From Eisenbergiella sp900555195 (GTDB lineage: Bacteria > Bacillota > Clostridia > Lachnospirales > Lachnospiraceae): a stretch of DNA of 42,021 nt. Positions within the stretch are counted from its first letter, which is position 1. Each line of letters opens with the position of its first letter. A program made the position numbers and the translations under genes. Location: NCBI GenBank assembly GCA_902492555.1, contig CABUMH010000024.1, positions 1 through 42,021 on the forward strand. The letters run 5' to 3'. Positions 1-6,548 of the stretch are shown piece after piece. The notes under the pieces are model-generated. The model saw nothing but the letters and a program-made list of their open reading frames with translations. It was not told the origin of the DNA and searched no databases.

Positions 1-153
1 CCACATGCAAGGCTTAGAAACAGCCAATTTTTAAAGTGGTTTGCGGAAAAAGAATACAGCCACCCCCGCGCCGCAGAAGCCGGATGCCCGTGCCTGGAGA
101 CCAAGGCGTCACAAACGAGGGAGACGGAACGGTATATGCAGAGGGCTGAGTAG
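1..153 (+). other. Possible 3' end of a gene cut by the window edge
   Basis: Frame 1 is open from the first base to a TAG at 151-153, directly followed by a second in-frame stop (TAA). The roughly 50 residues are polar and rich in charged residues, and I recognise no family. No start codon can be judged because the left part is missing. It could equally be non-coding spacer, since a 50-codon open stretch can arise by chance. Between this point and the GtrA gene I see only a possible promoter. Confidence 0.15.
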
Positions 154-186
154 TAACCTTTTTGGGGAGTGAGGGCGAAAAGAATC

Positions 187-215
187 TTGATCCATATTGG
201 GAAAGGTGGTAAAGT
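187..215 (+). promoter_or_regulatory. Possible sigma-A promoter for the GtrA-family gene
   Basis: A -35-like TTGATC (187-192) and a -10-like TAAAGT (210-215) are separated by 17 bases, about 60 bases before the likely start codon. The -10 matches four of six consensus bases, so this is only a moderate candidate. Confidence 0.35.
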
Positions 216-273
216 AATATTTGTTGTCCAGGCACTAGACCTTTAGATGAGAAAGACAAGGAATGAAAAGAGA

Positions 274-675
274 ATGAAGAAGTTAATTGAACAGATTCTG
301 AAATTTGGCGTTGTCGGCGTTGTTTGCTTTTTGATCGATTTCTTGATTATGGTTGCTCTGACGGAACTCTTTGGAATTAATTCTACCGTATCCAGTGGGA
401 TTTCCTTTACGGTTTCGGTCGTTGTCAATTATATCCTGAGCATTACGGTCGTCTTTGATGCGGATAGGGAAGCCAATAAGGCGAAGCAGTTTGTCGTTTT
501 CCTGATCTTAAGCGTGATCGGGCTGGGAATCAATACGGTGATCATGGCCATCGGAACACCGCTGCTGCAGCCATATTTCACTTATGCCTATATGCTGGTG
601 AAGATTGTGGCGACGGGCGTGGTGATGGTCTACAATTTCATCACAAGGAAGATCTTTATTGAGAAAAAGAACTGA
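274..675 (+). CDS. GtrA-family small membrane protein
   Basis: Small polytopic membrane protein of the GtrA/DPMS family, about 133 residues with four hydrophobic segments. The spacing and the short basic C-terminus (ending in several Lys) fit that family. GtrA-like proteins are thought to move or help move polyprenyl-phosphate-linked sugars across the membrane for glycosylation of envelope polymers; the substrate cannot be read from sequence. An upstream in-frame ATG at 247 would add nine mostly basic residues but lacks a good ribosome-binding site, while the ATG at 274 follows an AAGGA-type site. No glycosyltransferase gene is visible beside it, so any partner must lie further left. It is followed by a clear terminator. 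Confidence 0.8.
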   Translation: MKKLIEQILKFGVVGVVCFLIDFLIMVALTELFGINSTVSSGISFTVSVVVNYILSITVVFDADREANKAKQFVVFLILSVIGLGINTVIMAIGTPLLQPYFTYAYMLVKIVATGVVMVYNFITRKIFIEKKN

Positions 676-705
676 ATCGCCGTCTGTGACAAAAGACGGG
701 AAAGC

Positions 706-752
706 AAATGCTCTAAGTGACCTCTTAGGAAGGGCGCTTAGAGCATTTTTTA
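706..752 (+). terminator. Rho-independent terminator after the GtrA gene
   Basis: A 12-bp inverted repeat (arms 706-717 and 737-748, core ATGCTCTAAG/CTTAGAGCAT) is followed by a run of T. It lies between two convergent genes. On the opposite strand the T-rich tail is weaker, so it mainly serves the + strand. Confidence 0.85.
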
Positions 753-773
753 TTGGGGAAAGAATGACCGACT

Positions 774-2741
774 TTATTCTGACAGCGCTTCCCATTCCTC
801 CATCTTCATGAGCAGTTCTTCTTCCACCGCGGCTTTCTCTTCTGAAAGCGCCTGAAGTCTGGCAACATCGGTGCATACCTCAGGGAGGGACATTTCTTCA
901 TCGATCTGTGCGCTGCGCGCTTCCAGGACGGCAATGCGTTCTTCGCAGCGTTTCAGCGCATTTTCTCTTTTCCGCTGTGCGGACTGGGCCTCCTTCTGGC
1001 TCTTCCAATCCTGCTTGACGGCACTTTCTGTAGCTGACGTTGTATAGCCCGCTGCAGAATTGGAGGCTTCTGCCGTCCCTTTTCCCGAACCTTCTATGGG
1101 CTGACCTGCTGCAGTGTCGGCTGCGGCCTGTGACAGCTGCGCCTTTTTCTCCAGATAATAGTCATAGTTTCCCAGATATTCGTTGAGCCTGCCTCCTTCC
1201 AATTCCAGGATGCGGGAGGCGGTCCGGTTGATGAAATAACGGTCGTGGGAGACATAGAGAACCGTTCCGTCATAACCGTTCAGCGCGTCTTCCAGAATCT
1301 CTTTGCTTGTGATGTCCAGATGGTTCGTCGGCTCATCCAAAATGAGAAAATTCGCTTCAGAGAGCATCAGCTTGGCAAGAGATACCCTGCCTCGTTCTCC
1401 GCCGGAGAGCATTTTTATCTGTTTGAATACATCTTCGCCGGTAAACAGGAAGGCCGCGAGCACATTGCGGATCTGGGTATTCGTCAGGGAAGGGTAGTCA
1501 TCGGAGATCTCTTCAAAGATCGTTTTGTCCGGATGCAGCACATGGTGTTCCTGATCATAATAACCGATATGAACCTTGCTTCCGATTCGGATCTCACCGG
1601 CATCCGCTTCCACGAGATCATTGATGATTTTCAGAATCGTCGTTTTCCCGGTTCCATTATCCCCGATAATGGCCACATGTTCCCCGCGCTTGAGGAAAAA
1701 GGAAAGATCTGTGAACAGAGTTTCCCTTCCGAAGGATTTGGAGAGTCCCTCCACGCTCAGCACGTCATTTCCGCTGGTAACGCAGGGATGCAGGGCGATA
1801 TGCATATCATCACGCGCTTCCTGCGGCTTTTCAAGGACTTCCATTTTCTCCAACATTTTTTCACGGCTTTCAGCGCGGCGGATGGATTTTTCCCGATTAA
1901 AGGAACGCAGCTTTTCGATTACGGCTTCCTGGTGGCGAATTTCCTGCTGCTGATTCATCCAAGCGCGATACTGAGCGGCGCGCAGCTGCTCTTTTTTAAC
2001 GGCATAATCAGAATAATTGCCTGCGAACACATGCACATGGCCGCAGTCGATTTCTATAATTTTGGTGGCGATTTTATCCAGAAAATACCGGTCATGGGAA
2101 ACGATCAGCACGGCTCCCTTGTAGTTCGTCAGAAAAGTCTCCAGCCAGGAAATGGAAGACATATCCAGATGATTCGTGGGCTCGTCGAGAATGATCAGAT
2201 CCGGACGGGTGAGCAGAAGTTTGCCCAGCGCAACCCTGGTTTTCTGGCCGCCGGAGAGTGTGGAGACGGGCTTTCCGAATTCCTCCTCTGTGAAGCCGAG
2301 ACCTTTCAGAACGCCGGTCGTTTCACTGCGGCAGCTGTATCCATCCAACTGTTCGTAGCGGTGAGTGGCTGCCGTATAGCGCTCCATGCATTCTTCAAGT
2401 TCCTTGCCTTCCGCCAGCTTCATCGCATGTTCGTAGGAACGGATCGTCTCTTCCAGATCAAGCACTTCCTGCTTGGCTTCGAGAACCTCCTCATAGATCG
2501 TTTTTCCGCTTTCGACAGCGGCATTCTGCGCAAGATACCCAAAGCTTTTGTCCTTGCCGTAGACAACGAGGCCGTCGTCCGGTTCCAGTTCACCGACCAG
2601 GATGCGCAGAAGCGTGGTTTTCCCGGCGCCGTTGATGCCGACAATCGCCGCCTTTTCATAGTCTTCTATATGAAAAGAGCAGTCTTGAAAGATTTTATTT
2701 TCATGAAAAGATTTGCATACGTTCTGACAGGATAATAACAT
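774..2741 (-). CDS. ABC-F family ATPase (ribosome-associated, no membrane domain)
   Basis: A 655-residue protein with two ATP-binding cassettes and no membrane segments, which defines the ABC-F class. First cassette: Walker A GINGAGKT (about 35-42), signature LSGGQ (162-166), Walker B with DEPTNHLD (about 182-192). Second cassette: Walker A GDNGTGKT (360-367), signature LSGGE (445-449), Walker B (about 465-476). A charged linker between them (about 245-315) is the usual P-site tRNA interaction motif. After about residue 530 comes an Ala/Ser-rich stretch and a charged C-terminal coiled coil. ABC-F proteins act on the ribosomal E/P site in translation control or antibiotic resistance. Sequence alone does not tell a housekeeping factor from a resistance type, although the long C-terminal coiled coil resembles the Uup/YdiF-like housekeeping group. 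The start has a GAGGAAA site just upstream. Confidence 0.9.
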   Translation of the reverse strand: MLLSCQNVCKSFHENKIFQDCSFHIEDYEKAAIVGINGAGKTTLLRILVGELEPDDGLVVYGKDKSFGYLAQNAAVESGKTIYEEVLEAKQEVLDLEETIRSYEHAMKLAEGKELEECMERYTAATHRYEQLDGYSCRSETTGVLKGLGFTEEEFGKPVSTLSGGQKTRVALGKLLLTRPDLIILDEPTNHLDMSSISWLETFLTNYKGAVLIVSHDRYFLDKIATKIIEIDCGHVHVFAGNYSDYAVKKEQLRAAQYRAWMNQQQEIRHQEAVIEKLRSFNREKSIRRAESREKMLEKMEVLEKPQEARDDMHIALHPCVTSGNDVLSVEGLSKSFGRETLFTDLSFFLKRGEHVAIIGDNGTGKTTILKIINDLVEADAGEIRIGSKVHIGYYDQEHHVLHPDKTIFEEISDDYPSLTNTQIRNVLAAFLFTGEDVFKQIKMLSGGERGRVSLAKLMLSEANFLILDEPTNHLDITSKEILEDALNGYDGTVLYVSHDRYFINRTASRILELEGGRLNEYLGNYDYYLEKKAQLSQAAADTAAGQPIEGSGKGTAEASNSAAGYTTSATESAVKQDWKSQKEAQSAQRKRENALKRCEERIAVLEARSAQIDEEMSLPEVCTDVARLQALSEEKAAVEEELLMKMEEWEALSE

Positions 2742-2799
2742 GGTTTCCTCCGTCTGCGGTTCTCAGCTGGCCCGCAGATATTTCAGTAATTGGGCAATT

Positions 2800-2828
2800 G
2801 TAACAGTTCGGCAGATCTGAACTGTTAC
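2800..2828. repeat. Perfect 10-bp inverted repeat in the ABC-F leader
   Basis: GTAACAGTTC (2800-2809) and GAACTGTTAC (2819-2828) are perfect inverted copies around a 9-base centre. The element lies downstream of the predicted minus-strand promoter, so it would be inside the 5' untranslated region of the ABC-F message, about 60 bases before the start codon. It could be a repressor operator or a leader hairpin. No T-run follows, so it is not an intrinsic terminator. Confidence 0.7.
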
Positions 2829-2845
2829 GAATAATTTCCATGACA

Positions 2846-2874
2846 AGTTTACCCTTGAAAGAACGTTCTGTCAA
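2846..2874 (-). promoter_or_regulatory. Sigma-A promoter of the ABC-F gene
   Basis: On the minus strand a consensus TTGACA (complement of 2869-2874) and TAAACT (complement of 2846-2851) are spaced by 17 bases, about 105 bases upstream of the ABC-F start. Its -35 box overlaps the -35 region of the divergent promoter. Confidence 0.65.
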
Positions 2875-2897
2875 TGTGGAAGGCTTTATGATATAAT
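2868..2897 (+). promoter_or_regulatory. Promoter of the sugar-acid dehydratase-aldolase operon
   Basis: A perfect -10 TATAAT lies at 2892-2897, with CTGTCA (2868-2873) 18 bases upstream as a weak -35. A weak -35 with a strong -10 is often seen at activated or repressed promoters. It overlaps the minus-strand ABC-F promoter. Confidence 0.6.
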
Positions 2898-2912
2898 GAG
2901 AAGGCTTTATGA
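2879..2912. repeat. 13-bp direct repeat, 21-bp period, flanking the -10 box
   Basis: GAAGGCTTTATGA occurs at 2879-2891 and again at 2900-2912. The period of 21 bp is two helical turns, so both copies face the same side of the DNA. The -10 box lies between them, which suits an operator bound by a regulator of the dehydratase operon. No regulator gene is adjacent. Confidence 0.6.
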
Positions 2913-2919
2913 AATAAGG

Positions 2920-2943
2920 GGTGCGAACATCATCGTTCGTACC
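2920..2943 (+). promoter_or_regulatory. Leader hairpin upstream of the dehydratase gene
   Basis: GGTGCGAAC (2920-2928) and GTTCGTACC (2935-2943) form a 9-bp stem with one G-U pair and a 6-base loop, in the leader shortly after the predicted transcription start. No T-run follows. It may stabilise the message; a regulatory role is not shown. Confidence 0.4.
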
Positions 2944-2999
2944 GTCTTCTGCGTTTGCAGCAGAGGGCCGAGGGAAAAGATAAAGGAGGCAGGGAAAGT

Positions 3000-4781
3000 A
3001 TGGATAGACAACAGGACCCCCGTATGGCGGATGGTTCTTATATTCAGCAAAAAAGTGCGCCGCAGCGCCGGCTGTGGCCTCAGTTTGATGCGCTGCAGAT
3101 GGGAAGCGGATGGGATGAAAAGGACGTGACAAAACCGCAGATCCTTCTGGAGGATGTTTTTGGTGACAGCCATCCGGGAAGCGTCCATTTGGCAGGGATC
3201 ATGGAACAGGCTAAATATGGCGTGTTTGAAGCAGGAGGATATCCGGCACAGTATCATACCACTGATATCTGTGACGGCTGTGCGCAGGGGCACGACGGAA
3301 TGAATTATGTTTTGGCCTCCAGGGAGGCGATCTGCGACATGGTAGAGGTGCACGGTTCGGTCTTTCCATGGGATGGACTGATTCTGTCCGCATCCTGTGA
3401 CAAATCGATACCAGCGCATTTGAAGGCGGCTGCCCGGCTGGATCTTCCCACGATTTTCATCCCGGGCGGAAGCATGCGGCCGGGGCCGAACATGACAACT
3501 TCGCTTTTGGCCGGCGATCTTTCCCTGCGGCAAAAGCAGGATCATTCCGTCAGCGAAGAAGAACTTGTGGATTACAAACGTACCGGCAGCCCTTCCTGCG
3601 GAGCCTGCACCTTCCTGGGGACGGCAAGCACCATGCAGTGCATGGCGGAGGCGCTGGGAATGACGCTGCCGGGAGCGGCGTTAATGCCTGCGACCATGCG
3701 GGATATTCTGGCCTGCGCACGGGAAGCGGGACGAGGAATCATGCGGCTGATCGCAAATTCTCTGACGGCCAGCAAGATCATGACGCGGGAAGCGTTCGAG
3801 AACGCGATCGTGGTGCATAGCGCCATCGGTGGTTCCACCAATGCAATGATCCATCTGCCGGCCATTGCGAGAGAACTTGGAATCATTTTGGAGCCGGAAC
3901 TTTTTGACGAGATCAACCATAAGGTGCCTCATCTGGGAAACATCAATCCCAGCGGAGAACATTTGACAGAAGCCTTCTGGTTCGCAGGCGGCGTGCCGAT
4001 GGTGGAATGGTATCTGAGGGATATGCTGCATCTGGATGTGATGACCGTTACGGGCAGGACGCTGGGAGAAAACCTGGAATGGCTGCAGAAGGAGCGCTTT
4101 TTCGAGCGCAATCTGGGATATCTGCATAACTACGCCCTTACAAGGGACCAGGTGATCTTTCCGGTCAAAGACGCCAGGGAGAAAGGTTCGGTGGCTGTGC
4201 TGCGCGGCAATCTGGCCCCGGACGGAGCGGTTATCAAGTATGCTGCCTGTGAGCCGAAGATGCGCGAACATAGGGGATTGGCCAGGGTGTTTGACTGTGA
4301 AGAGGACGCCTATCAGGCCGTGGTCGAAAGGAGGGTGGAACCAGGAGATGTGCTGGTCATCCGTTATGAAGGCCCCAGAGGTTCTGGCATGCCGGAAATG
4401 CTGATGACCACAGAGGCGATAGTCTGTGATGAAAGGCTGAACGGAACGGTGGCTTTGGTTACGGATGGAAGGTTTTCTGGGGCGACCCGCGGAGCAGCAA
4501 TCGGCCATGTGTCTCCGGAGGCCGCCAGCGGAGGGCCGTTGGCGTTTATTGAAACGGGCGACCTGATTGAATACAGCGTGGAGAAACGCAGCTTGAACGT
4601 GGTGGGCATTCAGGGAAAGGAACTTTCCAAAGAGGAAGTGGAAAGGATCTTAAAAGAGCGTTCCCAAAAAGGAGTGGTTCCAAGGCCAAAGCGCAGGGGC
4701 CTGTATCTGCGCTATACCCGCCATGCGCTTTCTGCCATGCAGGGCGCAGGATATGAAGAGGATGAGAATGGGGGAAAATGA
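3000..4781 (+). CDS. IlvD/Edd-family dehydratase, probably for a sugar acid
   Basis: A 593-residue member of the IlvD/Edd iron-sulfur dehydratases. Cluster-type cysteines are visible: CDGCAQG (Cys91, Cys94), SCDKSIP (Cys133) and SCGACTFLGTAST (Cys200, Cys203). The CDGxxQG form resembles aldonate dehydratases such as E. coli YjhG more than the branched-chain enzyme IlvD. The conserved blocks HSAIGGSTN, DVMTVTGRTLGENL and TDGRFSG are present. The downstream overlapping DapA-type aldolase gene strengthens the reading as an aldonate (for example xylonate-like) dehydratase that yields a 2-keto-3-deoxy acid. Branched-chain amino acid synthesis is less likely because no ilv genes are nearby. An upstream in-frame ATG at 2955 was rejected in favour of 3000, which follows AAAGGAGG. 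The exact substrate is unknown. Confidence 0.85.
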   Translation: MDRQQDPRMADGSYIQQKSAPQRRLWPQFDALQMGSGWDEKDVTKPQILLEDVFGDSHPGSVHLAGIMEQAKYGVFEAGGYPAQYHTTDICDGCAQGHDGMNYVLASREAICDMVEVHGSVFPWDGLILSASCDKSIPAHLKAAARLDLPTIFIPGGSMRPGPNMTTSLLAGDLSLRQKQDHSVSEEELVDYKRTGSPSCGACTFLGTASTMQCMAEALGMTLPGAALMPATMRDILACAREAGRGIMRLIANSLTASKIMTREAFENAIVVHSAIGGSTNAMIHLPAIARELGIILEPELFDEINHKVPHLGNINPSGEHLTEAFWFAGGVPMVEWYLRDMLHLDVMTVTGRTLGENLEWLQKERFFERNLGYLHNYALTRDQVIFPVKDAREKGSVAVLRGNLAPDGAVIKYAACEPKMREHRGLARVFDCEEDAYQAVVERRVEPGDVLVIRYEGPRGSGMPEMLMTTEAIVCDERLNGTVALVTDGRFSGATRGAAIGHVSPEAASGGPLAFIETGDLIEYSVEKRSLNVVGIQGKELSKEEVERILKERSQKGVVPRPKRRGLYLRYTRHALSAMQGAGYEEDENGGK

Positions 4782-5677
4782 GGATGAATGTGAAATGGAT
4801 TACACCTGCGGTTACGGCTATGGACAAAGATGGCCATGTGGATTTGGAGGCGAATTTCCGTCTGTACGATTTCCTGATTGAAAAGGGGATGGACGGAATC
4901 CTTTTGTTGGGAAGCATTGGGGAGTTTTTTGCGGTACCGAGGGAAGAAAAACGGCTGCTCATCCGCGAGGCGGTCTCTTACATCAACCGCCGCGTTACGG
5001 TGTATGTGGGAACGAACGAGATGGAATTTCCGGCCTGTGTGGAATTATCCAATTATGCCGTCGCACAGGGGGCGGATGGCGCGATGGTGATATCCCCGTA
5101 TTATTTCAGCCTGCCTGACAGCGCTGTGCTGAACTTTTACGATAGGCTGGCGGAGCGGATGGAAGGGGATCTGCTTCTGTATAATTTCCCGGATCGGACG
5201 GGATATGATCTTGGGCCTGACCTGATCTATTCCCTGGCCATGCGGCATAGGAATATTGTGGGGATCAAGGATACGGTGGCGAAGATGGAGCATACGCGCG
5301 CCATCATACAGAAAGTAAAAAAAGACCGGCCTGATTTTCTCATCTTTTCCGGATTTGATGAATTTTTCGGGCACAATGTGCTGAGCGGGGGAGACGGCTG
5401 CATAGCGGGACTGTCCAACTTTGCGCCGGAGATCGCCTCTGGTTATGCGCAGATGGCGAGAGAGGAGAATCTGCAGGGGATGAAGGAATATCAGCGTAAG
5501 ATCGATGCGCTGATGGAAATCTACAGCGTGGCGCCTGCATTTATCCCGACCATCAAGAAAGCGGTGTGCCTGCGCGGCATACAGATGAATCCATACTGCG
5601 CGGCCCCCATGTTGGAGGCAACGCAGGAGGAGACAGAGAAGATACGGGCGATCCTTCAGGATGCAGGCTTGCATTGA
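4778..5677 (+). CDS. DapA-family aldolase, probably 2-keto-3-deoxy sugar-acid aldolase
   Basis: A 299-residue TIM-barrel lyase of the DHDPS/N-acetylneuraminate lyase family. Visible residues are the Schiff-base lysine in GIKDT (Lys164), the catalytic tyrosine in LLYNFP (Tyr135) and the substrate-binding loop GSIGEF (about 45-50). In true DapA this loop is usually GTTGE, so lysine synthesis is unlikely. The start overlaps the dehydratase stop as ATGA, implying translational coupling; an alternative ATG is at 4784. By analogy with E. coli YjhG/YjhH and YagF/YagE, the pair would dehydrate an aldonate and split the product into pyruvate and an aldehyde. The stop codon lies inside the -35 box of the next promoter. 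Confidence 0.85.
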   Translation: MRMNVKWITPAVTAMDKDGHVDLEANFRLYDFLIEKGMDGILLLGSIGEFFAVPREEKRLLIREAVSYINRRVTVYVGTNEMEFPACVELSNYAVAQGADGAMVISPYYFSLPDSAVLNFYDRLAERMEGDLLLYNFPDRTGYDLGPDLIYSLAMRHRNIVGIKDTVAKMEHTRAIIQKVKKDRPDFLIFSGFDEFFGHNVLSGGDGCIAGLSNFAPEIASGYAQMAREENLQGMKEYQRKIDALMEIYSVAPAFIPTIKKAVCLRGIQMNPYCAAPMLEATQEETEKIRAILQDAGLH

Positions 5678-5702
5678 CATTTTTTTAACAGATGCCTATA
5701 AT
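5674..5702 (+). promoter_or_regulatory. Consensus sigma-A promoter of rex with a possible Rex operator
   Basis: A perfect TTGACA (5674-5679), a 17-base spacer and a perfect TATAAT (5697-5702). The -35 box contains the stop codon of the upstream aldolase gene. The 18 bases at 5674-5691 match the clostridial Rex site TTGTTAAnnnnTTAACAA at 10 of 14 fixed positions, with the right half (TTAACA) nearly perfect. Rex bound here would block the promoter. Confidence 0.75.
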
Positions 5703-5747
5703 GAAAAAGGTAGTCCTAGAAAGAGCGATAGATCCGGAGGCAATGGA

Positions 5748-6416
5748 GTGGATAAAGAAATTTCAAAGGCGGTGATTGCGCGGCTTCCCAGATATTTCCG
5801 TTTTCTTGGCGAGTTGAAGGATCAGGGAGTGGAGCGGATTTCTTCTCAGGAACTGAGCAGGCTGATGCATGTAACAGCTTCTCAGATACGGCAGGATTTT
5901 AATCATTTCGGCGGATTTGGGCAGCAGGGATATGGTTATAATGTAGAGTATCTGTATACGGAGATCGGCAGCATCCTGGGCCTTGACAAGAAACATCATC
6001 TGATCATCATCGGCGCCGGAAACCTGGGACAGGCGCTCGCTAATTATATGAATTTTGAACGCAGAGGCTTTATTTTTACGGGTATGTTTGATATCAATGA
6101 GAAACTTTACGGACGTCAGGTGCGTGGGATTAAGGTCCATCCAATGGAGGAAATGCCACAGTTCGTGCGGGAGAACAATATCGATATCGCGGTTCTGACC
6201 ATTCCCAAAGAGGGAGCGGTGGAGACGGCAAAGAAGCTTGTGGATGTGGGAATCAAAGCGATCTGGAATTTCGCGCATGTGGACCTGGATGTACCACCCG
6301 GCGTTATGGTAGAAAATGTGCATCTTTCTGACAGCTTGATTAAGCTTTCTTACATGATTAACCAATATGAGAAAGAAAATAAGGGTGCTGCACTTCGCGA
6401 GCCGCCTTTAGGTTGA
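5748..6416 (+). CDS. rex: Redox-sensing transcriptional repressor Rex
   Basis: A 222-residue Rex protein. The N-terminal winged helix (about 1-75) contains the typical RxDFxxFGxFGxxGxGY region (RQDFNHFGGFGQQGYGYN). The C-terminal Rossmann domain has the NAD(H) loop GAGNLG (about 89-94). Rex represses fermentative and redox genes when NAD+ is high and leaves DNA when NADH rises. GTG at 5748 was chosen because it follows CCGGAGG and gives the usual family N-terminus; the longer frame from 5661 would run back through its own promoter. A strong hairpin terminator follows, so rex is probably a single-gene transcript. Confidence 0.93.
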   Translation: MDKEISKAVIARLPRYFRFLGELKDQGVERISSQELSRLMHVTASQIRQDFNHFGGFGQQGYGYNVEYLYTEIGSILGLDKKHHLIIIGAGNLGQALANYMNFERRGFIFTGMFDINEKLYGRQVRGIKVHPMEEMPQFVRENNIDIAVLTIPKEGAVETAKKLVDVGIKAIWNFAHVDLDVPPGVMVENVHLSDSLIKLSYMINQYEKENKGAALREPPLG

Positions 6417-6421
6417 GAAAA

Positions 6422-6459
6422 AAGACGACGGGTGATGGAAGACAATCGCCCGTTGTTTT
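6422..6459 (+). terminator. Terminator after rex
   Basis: A stem of about 15 bp including G-U pairs, with core ACGGGTGAT (6428-6436) and ATCGCCCGT (6445-6453), followed by a T-rich tail. Confidence 0.8.
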
Positions 6460-6548
6460 GTTGGACAGAAAGGTGCCCCGCGCAGCGTGGCATTCGTTGT
6501 TTTCATATGTAATATATGGTTGCAGGAGTGAAAGTGAGGAATCGATGG

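Noticed and set aside
1245..2735. A 496-codon open frame on the + strand
   Set aside because: It lies entirely antisense to the ABC-F gene, whose ATPase motifs are clear. Its product shows no family pattern. It is a shadow of coding bias.
5661..5747. N-terminal extension of Rex
   Set aside because: It would start upstream of its own consensus promoter and overlap the previous gene. GTG at 5748 has a good ribosome-binding site and matches the family start.
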